Shown here: positions 1 through 6,130 of the stretch, one piece after another
How positions within the stretch are numbered: the stretch's first letter is position 1
Layout of the letters: each line of letters opens with the position of its first letter
Assembly (NCBI GenBank): GCA_028705905.1
Contig: JAQWCP010000012.1
Span: 1-16,650, forward strand
DNA length: 16,650 nt
DNA from: Oscillospiraceae bacterium
GTDB lineage: Bacteria > Bacillota > Clostridia > Oscillospirales > Oscillospiraceae
Reading direction: 5' to 3'
Program-made: the position numbers and the translations under genes
Notes under the pieces: model-generated
The model's database searches: none
Seen by the model: only the letters and a program-made list of their open reading frames with translations
What the model was told of the DNA's origin: nothing

Positions 1-184
1 AAGCCGATAAAAATCCCTCATATCCGTAAGATGTATGGACGGAATAAAATCCATGCTGGGGCGGTTCCGCAAGGGTAACCTGCATTCCATAGAGGACTTC
101 GTCTGAGAGCGGTGCATCATGGGTGGGTAGCTGTGTCAACGGTGCAGCGGGTATGGATATGACAGCAGTTTGAATGGTTCTCAC
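1..184 (-). CDS. N-terminal part of a probable NlpC/P60-type murein peptidase (bacterial SH3 domain), cut by the window edge
   Basis: Sixty-one codons are open from a GTG at 184-182 to the left edge, with no stop. The GTG overlaps the TGA of the upstream ldcA-like gene (GTGA overlap), and AAGGAT lies just before it, so the two are translationally coupled. The peptide runs ...VISIPAAPLTQLPTHDA...DEVLYGMQVTLAE...GFYSVHTSYGYEGFL. This is the layout of the first bacterial SH3-like domain of clostridial dipeptidyl-peptidase VI / NlpC-P60 enzymes: a 'plain valine-rich strand, LYG, then YSVxTxYGYEG' pattern. In those enzymes the catalytic Cys-His domain follows and would lie outside the window. The family cleaves gamma-D-Glu-diamino-acid bonds in released murein peptides, which fits the LD-carboxypeptidase neighbour. 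The catalytic domain is not visible, so the family call is an inference from the SH3 segment and the context. Confidence 0.68.
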   Translation of the reverse strand, partial: MRTIQTAVISIPAAPLTQLPTHDAPLSDEVLYGMQVTLAEPPQHGFYSVHTSYGYEGFLSA

Positions 185-1125
185 CTATCCTTCAGAATTT
201 CCAGCGTCTGACGGTCGGCATCCATGAAGAGTGCTGCACCCATGGGAAGTGCCATGGAGGGAAGGATATGGCCGCAGGTCAGGCCGGATAAAATGGGGTG
301 GTCTGTGGGAAGCAGATCTTGCATGATCTCTTCCAAAGGAATGGTTTCCTCCGCAGGAACGGGCGGGCCGTCGGTAAATGCACCCAGCAAAATTCCGGCG
401 CACTGGTCCAGCAGCCCGGCGTTGCGCAGCTGGGTCAGCATGGTGTCGATTCGGGAATGGGGCTCGTGTACGTCCTCCAGAAACAAGATCTTGCCTCGTG
501 TGTCCAGTTGAAACGGGGTTCCCAAAGAGGCAGTTAGAACAGAAAGATTACCGCCACAAAGGGGCGCTGTTACAGCGCCGCCCGAAATGGTTTTCAATGG
601 CAGATGGGGCGGGTTTTGAAGGGGGCCGTACAAGGTACCGAACAGCGCCTGCTTTAAAAATTCCATTGAGTAAGCATCGATGGAAGTGAAATAGTTGGAG
701 GCGGGCATGATCGTGTGATAGGTCATAAAGTGGCACCGCTGGTTGATTGCAATATGTAGGGCAGTGATATCACTATAGCCCCCAAAATACTTCGGGTGGG
801 CCGCGATCATGTCCCAATCCAGCAACGGGAGAATGCGGTGTGCGCCGTAGCCGCCCCGCAAGGCCAGGATGCCGTCGATGGAAGGGTCGGAGAACGCACG
901 GTTCACATCAGCGGCACGCAGGGCGTCAGAGCCTGCCAGATATCCGCGGGACGCAAAGACGCTGTCAAACAGAACAGGGTTGAACCCTAGCTTGCTGACT
1001 GCCGAAACGGCAGCATCCCGCCGTTGGGCGGGAACGGGGCTGGATGGCTACAGAAGTGCAACCGTTGCGCCTGGAAAAAGGGGAGCAGGCTGTTTGAGGG
1101 CTTTTGGAATGTTTTGCGTAAGCAA
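181..1125 (-). pseudogene. Murein tetrapeptide LD-carboxypeptidase (peptidase S66, LdcA family) interrupted by an in-frame TAG
   Basis: LdcA-family enzymes remove the terminal D-Ala from murein tetrapeptides in the cytoplasm. The uninterrupted part (GTG at 906 to TGA at 181, 241 codons) holds the whole catalytic core: nucleophile Ser in FGGYSDITALH, Glu in FLEDVHEPHSRIDTML and His in CGHILPS. Counted from the upstream TTG these are about residues 118, 217 and 286, close to the family's usual positions. The same frame continues upstream with family sequence (PSSPVPAQRRDAA, then LGFNPVLFDS and SRGYLAGSD). It reaches a TTG at 1125-1123 six bases after a perfect AAGGAGGT, giving MLTQNIPKALKQ...GATVALL. 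Codon 26 (1050-1048) is TAG, where the family has the small residue of its 'APSSP' motif. With TAG read as sense the protein would be 314 residues, the normal length. TAG ends bofA and the MATE gene here, so a changed code is unlikely. It is either a nonsense mutant, a sequencing error, or a shortened protein from the GTG, which lacks the first Rossmann strand. Confidence 0.8.
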
Positions 1126-1309
1126 AAAAAGACCTCCTTGTAAATGGGCTGGTTCTTGCAAAAATCAAATGCGGTGAATGCAAAGAAGGAAAAAACACGC
1201 AAAAAAACAGGAGTGGAATACATCTGCAAGATCCAGCAATACCGCCGAAATAGGAGTATAAAATGGACGATTGTGTAAATACGTGCAAAATGGACGAATG
1301 GTCTTTCGA

Positions 1310-1338
1310 TTGCAGGAAGACTTGTTTTGTGCTATACT
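1310..1338 (+). promoter_or_regulatory. Sigma-A promoter for the dusB-sigma-anti-sigma operon
   Basis: TTGCAG at 1310-1315 and TATACT at 1333-1338 are separated by exactly 17 bases. TGC directly precedes the -10 box and gives an extended -10 (TGn). The predicted transcription start is near 1345, about 300 bases before the dusB ATG. Confidence 0.65.
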
Positions 1339-1344
1339 ATCAAC

Positions 1345-1640
1345 TTAAAAAGCGGCTGAACGAAACAGCGGCGAACAGATGCAGCGCGCCGGTTGGCCCC
1401 CCTGTATCCATGGTTACAGGGGCTTCCGGAACAGATGGAGCGATAGGGCATCCTATGCAGAAAGCCGATATTCTGTGCTTCTTCTGGCGTTGTGCAGTCC
1501 GATCTTTCCATTTTATTCATTTATGGCGAAAAGGATGACATTGTACTGCCTGGCATACTGGGCCTGTTGATTGGGTGAGGGATAGATTCCGCTCTGCGGC
1601 GTGATTTGGAAATCACAAAAGATAAACAAGTGGAGGAAAA
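1345..1640 (+). ncRNA. Hairpin-rich leader (or separate small RNA) upstream of dusB, class not recognised
   Basis: Several local hairpins follow the promoter. CCGG at 1389-1392 pairs with 1426-1429 and encloses CCCCTGTA (1399-1406) pairing with TACAGGGG (1415-1422). ATAGG-GCAT-CCTAT lies at 1443-1456, CCGC-TCT-GCGG at 1589-1599, and GTGATT-TGGA-AATCAC at 1601-1616, which ends 17 bases before the dusB ribosome binding site (GGAGG near 1632). I looked for T-box, TPP, tmRNA, RNase P, SRP RNA and 6S features and recognised none. No poly-T terminator is obvious before dusB, so a leader is likelier than a free RNA. The RNA role is an inference. Confidence 0.3.
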
Positions 1641-1643
1641 CAT

Positions 1644-2621
1644 ATGGTCGTAACCATTGGCAATGTAGAAATTCCGTCACGCTTGGCTCTGGCGCCTATG
1701 GCCGGCGTGACAGATCTTGCATTTCGCACGATTTGCAGGGAGCTGGGCGCAGGATTGACTTACACAGAAATGGTAAGCGCCAAGGCGCTTTGCTATCAAG
1801 ATAAAAAGACGCTCCCGCTGCTTGTCATGGGGGAGCATGAGCATCCCGGCGCGGTCCAGATTTTTGGTAGCGACCCTATGTGTATGGAAGAAGCGGCAGG
1901 TCTTGCAGCGGAGTATTCCGGAGCAGATTTGATTGATATCAATATGGGCTGCCCAGTCCCCAAAGTGGTGTCCGCCGGAGACGGCAGCGCTTTGATGAAA
2001 GATTTGGACAAGGCGGCAAAGGTGGTAGAGGCTGTGGTGCGGGGCGCAGGCGGGAAGCCTGTCACGGTGAAAACCCGCAGGGGATGGGACAAGGGCAATC
2101 TCAATGTGGTGGAGCTGGCAAAAGTGGTAGAGGCGGCCGGTGCGTCGGCCATTTGTGTCCATGGCAGAACCCGGGCGCAAATGTACTCTGGCAGAGCGGA
2201 TTGGAACTGCATTCGGGAGGTGAAACAGGCGGTGTCAATCCCTGTGATCGCCAATGGAGATGTTTTTTCCGGCCAGGAGGTAGCTCATATTTTAAAATAT
2301 ACCGGTGCGGATATGGCAATGGTGGCAAGGGGCGTGTTTGGGAACCCGTGGCTTTGCCAACAGGCGGCAGCGGCGCTTGCGGGGGAGGCTATTCCCGCGC
2401 TGCCGCCCCTGGGGGAACGCGTGGATGTGGCGGTGCGCCAATTTGAATTGGCGGCGGAGCAGAAGGGGGAGCGGATCGCCTGCCTGGAGGCGAGGCGGCA
2501 CTATGCTTGGTATTTAAAGGGAGTTCCTTATTCCGGGTATTTTAAAGAGCAGATCTGTCAGATTGCGTCGATGGAAGATATTTATCGCATTACAGAAGGA
2601 ATCAAACGGGAATTGAGGTGA
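1644..2621 (+). CDS. dusB: tRNA-dihydrouridine synthase (DusB type)
   Basis: FMN-dependent enzyme that reduces uridines of the tRNA D-loop to dihydrouridine with NAD(P)H. The 325-residue length is normal. Family signatures are clear: LALAPMAGVTDLAFR near the N-terminus (FMN site), TEMVSAKAL, VQIFGSDP (about residues 71-78), and DINMGCPVPKVV with the catalytic Cys at residue 103. VKTRRGWD, CVHGRTRAQMYSG, IPVIANGDVFS and MVARGVFGNPWL form the phosphate-binding end of the TIM barrel, and a short helical C-terminal domain follows. The ATG at 1644 is preceded by TGGAGGAAAACAT, a good ribosome binding site. It is the first gene of an operon: its TGA lies four bases before the ATG of the sigma factor. 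The unusually long leader suggests post-transcriptional control, which is unproven. Confidence 0.95.
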   Translation: MVVTIGNVEIPSRLALAPMAGVTDLAFRTICRELGAGLTYTEMVSAKALCYQDKKTLPLLVMGEHEHPGAVQIFGSDPMCMEEAAGLAAEYSGADLIDINMGCPVPKVVSAGDGSALMKDLDKAAKVVEAVVRGAGGKPVTVKTRRGWDKGNLNVVELAKVVEAAGASAICVHGRTRAQMYSGRADWNCIREVKQAVSIPVIANGDVFSGQEVAHILKYTGADMAMVARGVFGNPWLCQQAAAALAGEAIPALPPLGERVDVAVRQFELAAEQKGERIACLEARRHYAWYLKGVPYSGYFKEQICQIASMEDIYRITEGIKRELR

Positions 2622-2625
2622 AATC

Positions 2626-3234
2626 ATGTCAGAAGAGCAGGATCTGGTTCGCCTTGCGAAGAAAGGGGATGTTGGGGCGTTTGGCACGTTGGTTCGGGCA
2701 AATGAAGCCAAAGTCTATAATTTGACCTTGCGCATGACCGGAAACCCGGAGGATGCAAGGGACTTGGCGCAGGAGGCATTCTTGCTGGCTTATCGCAGAC
2801 TGCCTGCTTTTCGGATGGAGTGTAGTTTTTCAACTTGGCTCTATCGGCTAACGGCAAACCTATGCATTGATTTCCTGCGTCGGGAAAGGCGGCGAAAGTC
2901 GATGACCGTTTCCATGGAAGATCAGATGGGACAACAGGAAGAAGGGGCTAATCAGTGGCAAGAGCCGCAAGCGGAGCTGGAGCGGCTGGAGATGCGGGCT
3001 GTTTTGGAACAAGGGATCAGCCGACTATCAGAGGAACATCGGCAGATTTTGCTGTTGCGGGAAATGAGCGGACTCTCTTATGAAGAAATAGGGAGCCTTT
3101 TAAAGCTGGAAGCCGGCACTGTCAAATCAAGGTTGGCCCGAGCCAGAACGCAGCTGAGAGAGATTTTATCGGCAGATGGGAACTTTTCAGCTTTGATATC
3201 GTCCAATGAAGCAGGAAAGGAGGGATCTGTATGA
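2626..3234 (+). CDS. ECF-type RNA polymerase sigma factor (sigma-70 family)
   Basis: A 202-residue group 4 (extracytoplasmic function) sigma factor that redirects RNA polymerase to a small regulon. Region 2 spans about residues 10-90: YNLTLRMTGNPEDARDLAQEAF, the core-binding part, then STWLYRLTANLCIDFLRRERRR, the -10 recognition part. A polar linker (about 95-120) leads to region 4 at about 125-182, with ISRLSEEHRQILLLREMSGLSYEEIGSLL and the helix-turn-helix GTVKSRLARARTQLRE. Regions 1 and 3 are absent, as in the family. A tail of about 20 residues follows. GAGGTGA, overlapping the dusB stop, is the ribosome binding site. The last codons overlap the anti-sigma start (ATGA), so the pair is co-translated. 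The family has many clades; I cannot name the closest, and the target promoter is unknown. Confidence 0.92.
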   Translation: MSEEQDLVRLAKKGDVGAFGTLVRANEAKVYNLTLRMTGNPEDARDLAQEAFLLAYRRLPAFRMECSFSTWLYRLTANLCIDFLRRERRRKSMTVSMEDQMGQQEEGANQWQEPQAELERLEMRAVLEQGISRLSEEHRQILLLREMSGLSYEEIGSLLKLEAGTVKSRLARARTQLREILSADGNFSALISSNEAGKEGSV

Positions 3235-3980
3235 AAGACTGCTCATATTTTGAGGAGCAGGTGAGTGGGCTTTTGGATGGCATGTTGTCACAAGAAGAAG
3301 CAGATATGTTGTTTGCACATCTGGCACAATGCCCGGAATGCAGCGCCCTCTATGAAGACTTGAGGCGCTTATCAGACACCATGCCTTGTTTGGAGGTGGC
3401 GCCCCCAGCCGGATTTTCCGACACAGTGTTATGTGCCGTTCGCGTCAGAGCAGAAAAAAGAAAACGGATGCGTTGTCACATGATTTCCGCCGCGGCGGTT
3501 CTTTTGGTTGTCCTTTTGGGTGCAGGGGCTTCTCGATCCCTGTGGTTTTTTCCCGATGAAATGCAGGAATCTGCCGCTGACCAGGCAACATCCAGACAAA
3601 CGGAAGTGCCGATGGAAATTTGCACCCAATCTCCCGAACGCGCACCCCTGTCCTGTAAATCAGAGGGAGGGGAAGAGGCTAGTGTGGCAGAGGGAGACGG
3701 AACGGAAAGGGCCTTTGGCATAAGCGGTGCATTCAATGGCTACACGGACAGTGGAAATGTGGCATCGGGAGGGACAAACGCACCATCCGCTGGACTGTAT
3801 TTTGCGGTGCTCACCATTCAAGGAAAAGGCGTTGCAAAAACGCTGAACCAGGAAGAGACAGAACTGTTTTTACAGGAATTGGATGCCAATGGAGTTTCGT
3901 ATACTTACCGTACAGAAGGAACAGAAATTGCCGAAACCGCCTCTCTCTGCCTTGTCTGCTATACGTCGGAGTCACCATAA
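3231..3980 (+). CDS. Membrane-anchored zinc-finger anti-sigma factor
   Basis: The 249-residue protein starts with a ZAS/zf-HC2 anti-sigma domain: Hx3Cx2C at His30, Cys34, Cys37 in AHLAQCPEC, within helices that would clamp the sigma factor. A basic stretch (RAEKRKRMRCH, about 73-83) precedes one transmembrane helix at about 84-100 (ISAAAVLLVVLLGAGA). The roughly 150 residues outside are low in complexity (S, T, E, G) up to about 195. A compact C-terminal segment follows (YFAVLTIQGKGVAKTLNQEE...NGVSYTYRTEGTE), which I do not recognise and which may sense the signal or be cleaved. The start is set by the ATGA overlap with the sigma gene, with AGGAGG upstream. The likely role is to hold the sigma factor at the membrane until an envelope signal releases it. 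The pairing is strongly supported by overlap and family; the signal is unknown. Confidence 0.88.
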   Translation: MKDCSYFEEQVSGLLDGMLSQEEADMLFAHLAQCPECSALYEDLRRLSDTMPCLEVAPPAGFSDTVLCAVRVRAEKRKRMRCHMISAAAVLLVVLLGAGASRSLWFFPDEMQESAADQATSRQTEVPMEICTQSPERAPLSCKSEGGEEASVAEGDGTERAFGISGAFNGYTDSGNVASGGTNAPSAGLYFAVLTIQGKGVAKTLNQEETELFLQELDANGVSYTYRTEGTEIAETASLCLVCYTSESP

Positions 3981-3995
3981 GCTTACGATTGTCCA

Positions 3996-4036
3996 AAAGG
4001 AGGGGGCACCCAATTGGTTTGGGTGCCCCCTCCTTT
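3996..4036 (+). terminator. Perfect 18-bp hairpin after the anti-sigma gene, probable terminator
   Basis: AAAGGAGGGGGCACCCAA (3996-4013) pairs without mismatch with 4019-4036 around the loop TTGGT. It ends 56 bases after the anti-sigma stop. The T-run is only three bases on the plus strand and four on the minus strand, so it may terminate in either direction but weakly, or act mainly as a transcript-protecting hairpin. Confidence 0.7.
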
Positions 4037-4056
4037 GCGCATAAACGGTGGCATAT

Positions 4057-4085
4057 TTGCACAGGCTATTCCATAAGAATAAAAC
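4057..4085 (+). promoter_or_regulatory. Possible promoter for yaaL-bofA
   Basis: TTGCAC (4057-4062) and TAAAAC (4080-4085) are 17 bases apart. The -10 box is imperfect, and a start near 4092 would fall at the ribosome binding site of the 4104 ATG, so the call is weak. Confidence 0.25.
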
Positions 4086-4103
4086 AGAATGGAGCCGGAA
4101 ATC

Positions 4104-4349
4104 ATGTCCAATCCAATCAGTTTCCCTTGGAAACACTGGGTCGAAGAAGCGCCGGGAGAAGCGCAATTGCTACAATCCGCCCTCAAACAGACCAAGAAAG
4201 CATTACAGCAGGCATATGCGTCATTTGACGTTATGACTGATCCGGATCTGATTGATTCCTGCATCTTTGAAATCAAAGCTGCATCGGCCCGATACAACTA
4301 TTTGCTGCGGAAAATGAAGACAGTGGAGACGCAAGAGGATGCCCCATAA
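4104..4349 (+). CDS. yaaL: YaaL family protein (DUF2508)
   Basis: A small helical protein of 81 residues with the DUF2508 pattern: an N-terminal aromatic stretch (FPWKHW), a central helix (ALKQTKKALQQAYASFDVMTDPDLIDSCIFEIKAASARYNYLLRKMK) and a short polar tail. The signature 'YA.FD...DPDLIDACI.EI.A...RY..LLR' is typical of YaaL. Its biochemical function is not established. The gene sits directly upstream of bofA, as in many Firmicutes (recR-yaaL-bofA in Bacillus), which supports the identification. An in-frame ATG lies upstream at 4089, but GGAG at 4091-4094 is placed nine bases before the ATG at 4104, so I chose the latter. recR is absent, and the terminator-like hairpin at 3996-4036 separates the gene from the sigma operon. 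Confidence 0.8.
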   Translation: MSNPISFPWKHWVEEAPGEAQLLQSALKQTKKALQQAYASFDVMTDPDLIDSCIFEIKAASARYNYLLRKMKTVETQEDAP

Positions 4350-4377
4350 AGGCATCCGTACATAGAAGGAGTGAATG

Positions 4378-4644
4378 ATGGAGCAGCTTGGTTTCCTGCC
4401 CTACTTACTCATTGGCGTGGTTGGAATTGGAATATTACTCGTCTTTCGCAATTCACTCAAAGGGCTGATCCGGCTTCTGGCCCGCATGGCAGCCAGTTTG
4501 GGTCTGCTTGCCTTGTTTTCCAGCCTTGGCAGTGCCATCGGGGTGACGTTGGGTGTCAATCTCCTGAACGCGTTTGTAATGGCCCTTTTGGGGGTGCCGG
4601 GATTCGGACTGCTTTTGATGCTCCGCTGGACATTTTTGGCCTAG
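4378..4644 (+). CDS. bofA: Pro-sigma-K processing inhibitor BofA family membrane protein
   Basis: An 88-residue, highly hydrophobic protein with an N-terminal transmembrane helix (LLIGVVGIGILLVF) and further hydrophobic segments. The family signature is at the C-terminus: GVTLGVNLLNAFVMALLGVPGFGLLLMLRWTF. In Bacillus, BofA sits in the outer forespore membrane and restrains the SpoIVFB protease that activates sigma-K. The protein here has the usual length and the conserved Asn in GVNLLNA. AGAAGGAG at 4364-4371 is six bases from the ATG at 4378 and only three from the ATG at 4375, so the second is preferred. The gene follows yaaL by 28 bases and probably shares its transcript. It converges on the minus-strand ttcA-like gene with 21 bases between stops and no visible terminator. 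Its presence suggests sporulation ancestry but does not prove the organism sporulates. Confidence 0.88.
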   Translation: MEQLGFLPYLLIGVVGIGILLVFRNSLKGLIRLLARMAASLGLLALFSSLGSAIGVTLGVNLLNAFVMALLGVPGFGLLLMLRWTFLA

Positions 4645-4665
4645 CGGAAGCCTGTGGGAATTGCT

Positions 4666-5406
4666 TTATTCCGGCAGAGGGCGACGCCTGTCTTGCAATG
4701 GCTTCCAATGGTCCAGGGGGAGCCGCTGCATCGCGCCGAAGACGCGTTGCTTGATGCCGGGATATGTTTCATTCAGGTGGGAGACCAGTTCCTTGACCTC
4801 CTGCCGCTTTGTTTTCCCGTTGGCAGGACAGGGGTTTTGGATGACAGGAATGGAGAGCCGTTTGGCAGTGGCCTCGATGAGGGCCTCCCCCACGTAAAGC
4901 AAGGGCCGGATTTGGGTGATTTCGGTACGGTCCAGATACGTCACCGGCTGAAAACAATGAATGCGCCCTTCAAAGAGCAAAGAGAGCAAAAGCGTTTCCA
5001 CCGCGTCATCATAATGGTGCCCCAGCGCAATTTTATGACAGCCCCGTTCCGAAAGTGTCCGGTTAAGCGCCCCACGGCGCAACTTGGCGCACATGGAACA
5101 GGGGTTTTTTTCGTTTCGCACTTCAAATATGACATGATAGAGCTGGGTTGGCAAAATGGAGTAAGGGACCTCCAGTTGCTTACAATAAGAGACAAGGGGG
5201 GAAAAATCCATGCCGGGAATGCCCATATCCAAGGTGATCGCTTCCAATGTATAGGGGACTGGATAATATGCGCGGAGTGCAGAGAGCGCGGTCAGAAGCA
5301 TCAAAGAGTCTTTGCCCCCGGACAACCCCACCGTGATGTGGTCATTGGGGGCAATCATGTCGTAATCTTCCAAACAACGGCGCACAAGGCCAGAAATGTA
5401 CTGCAT
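4666..5406 (-). CDS. PP-loop tRNA-thiolation enzyme, TtcA family (tRNA 2-thiocytidine synthesis type)
   Basis: The 246-residue protein carries the ATP-pyrophosphatase P-loop SGGKDS at residues 29-34 and the family motifs ALGHHYDDAVETLLLSLLFEGR (about 128-149). It has the cysteines expected to hold a [4Fe-4S] cluster: CSMC (104 and 107) and Cys194 in NPCPANGKTKRQEV. TtcA enzymes activate the tRNA base with ATP and transfer sulfur to position 2 of cytidine 32; Gram-positive homologues may modify another base, so I give no symbol. The ATG at 5406 follows GGAGGA with good spacing. The neighbours bofA (convergent) and rplM (divergent) make it a single-gene unit. A promoter should lie in 5407-5526, an A/T-rich stretch where I see no confident pair of boxes. 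Confidence 0.85.
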   Translation of the reverse strand: MQYISGLVRRCLEDYDMIAPNDHITVGLSGGKDSLMLLTALSALRAYYPVPYTLEAITLDMGIPGMDFSPLVSYCKQLEVPYSILPTQLYHVIFEVRNEKNPCSMCAKLRRGALNRTLSERGCHKIALGHHYDDAVETLLLSLLFEGRIHCFQPVTYLDRTEITQIRPLLYVGEALIEATAKRLSIPVIQNPCPANGKTKRQEVKELVSHLNETYPGIKQRVFGAMQRLPLDHWKPLQDRRRPLPE

Positions 5407-5526
5407 AAGGTCTCCTCCGTTCCAAATAAAAAGAAAAAATGAAAATGAGATATCAGGAGAAAAAAAGAGAAAAACGGAGATTTTGAAAGGGATGCAATTG
5501 ATAAATAAAAAAATTCATTTTTCTTA

Positions 5527-5555
5527 TTGACACCTGATTTTGATTGTGTTATAAC
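5527..5555 (+). promoter_or_regulatory. Promoter of the rplM-rpsI operon
   Basis: Consensus TTGACA (5527-5532) and TATAAC (5550-5555) are 17 bases apart. The predicted start is near 5562, which leaves a leader of about 120 nt before rplM. A/T-rich tracts upstream (about 5500-5525) could act as an UP element. Confidence 0.8.
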
Positions 5556-5561
5556 TATACT

Positions 5562-5683
5562 TGTTTTCATGGTGAAATATGGATGAAATTGTCCTGTACC
5601 CCGTTCAGGCCAACGGTATTTTATCTTGAAACCACCATTGTGTAAAGGAAAATTTATAAAATAGATATTTTGGAGGGGAAATA
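5562..5683 (+). promoter_or_regulatory. 5' leader of rplM, candidate L13 autoregulatory leader
   Basis: About 120 nt separate the predicted transcription start from the ATG. A hairpin CCTG-TACCCCGTT-CAGG lies near 5593-5610 and is followed by ACGG and ACCACC segments. L13 leaders that bind ribosomal protein L13 are known in Firmicutes at this place, but I cannot confirm that this sequence matches the family consensus. Confidence 0.4.
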
Positions 5684-6115
5684 ATGTCCACATTTATGGC
5701 AAATAGGAATACCGTGACACGGAAATGGTATATCCTTGATGCAGCCGGCAAGCCTTTGGGAAAAACCGCGGCGACGGCGGCTGTTTTACTGCGTGGCAAG
5801 CACAAACCCGATTATACGCCGCATGTTGACTGTGGTGATTTCGTGATTGTGCTGAATGCGGAAAAAGCAGTATTGACAGGCAAAAAGCTGGAGCAGAAGT
5901 ATTATCGTACACACTCCGGTTATGCAGGCGGCCTGAAAGAAGTGAAGTATCGTCTTTTGATGAAGGACAAGCCGGAATTGGCGATGAAGCTGGCGGTGCG
6001 CGGTATGATGCCCCGCAACAGCATCAGCAGCAAGGCCCAAGTGCGGTTGAAGGTTTTCCGTAGCAGCGAGCATCCCCATGCTGCACAGAAGCCGGAACCC
6101 TGGACAGCAGAATAA
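5684..6115 (+). CDS. rplM: 50S ribosomal protein L13
   Basis: An early-assembling 23S rRNA-binding protein of the large subunit, 143 residues, normal length. Recognised by TFMANRNTVTRKWYILDAAGKPLG at the N-terminus, LLRGKHKPDYTPHVDCGDFVIVLNAEK, then KYYRTHSGYAGGLKE and the conserved VRGMMPRNSIS. The C-terminal segment (KVFRSSEHPHAAQKPE) is also typical. TTGGAGGGG at 5671-5679 precedes the ATG. rpsI follows after 15 bases in the order conserved across bacteria. A strong upstream promoter fits ribosomal protein demand. Confidence 0.98.
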   Translation: MSTFMANRNTVTRKWYILDAAGKPLGKTAATAAVLLRGKHKPDYTPHVDCGDFVIVLNAEKAVLTGKKLEQKYYRTHSGYAGGLKEVKYRLLMKDKPELAMKLAVRGMMPRNSISSKAQVRLKVFRSSEHPHAAQKPEPWTAE

Positions 6116-6130
6116 GGGAGGGAAAAGAGA

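Larger units (their letters stand above)
1126..1643. other. 518-bp gene-free region between the ldcA-like gene and dusB
   Basis: This stretch separates two divergent genes. The left part (about 1140-1260) would have to hold the promoter of the minus-strand ldcA-like gene, but I see no pair of boxes with good spacing there. A strong plus-strand promoter lies at 1310-1338, preceded by two copies of AAATGGACGA (1261-1270 and 1288-1297). From about 1345 to the dusB start the sequence is hairpin-rich. Short ORFs here (for example 1263-1538 on the plus strand, with AGGAG before its ATG) have no recognisable family and the promoter lies inside them, so I do not call a gene. Confidence 0.6.

Noticed and set aside
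1048..1050. Recoding of TAG (pyrrolysine or altered genetic code) in the ldcA-like gene
   Set aside because: TAG ends bofA and the MATE gene normally, and no pyrrolysine genes are in view; a mutation or base error is simpler.
1263..1538. 91-codon plus-strand ORF (MDDCVNTCKMDEW...) with AGGAG before its ATG
   Set aside because: No family resemblance, the strong promoter for dusB lies inside it, and the codon content after residue 40 looks random.
1345..1640. T-box, TPP riboswitch, tmRNA, RNase P, SRP RNA or 6S RNA in the dusB leader
   Set aside because: I could not find the conserved core sequences of any of these; only local hairpins are visible.
4654..5442. 262-codon plus-strand ORF
   Set aside because: Lies antisense over the ttcA-like gene, which has all family motifs; the plus-strand product has none.
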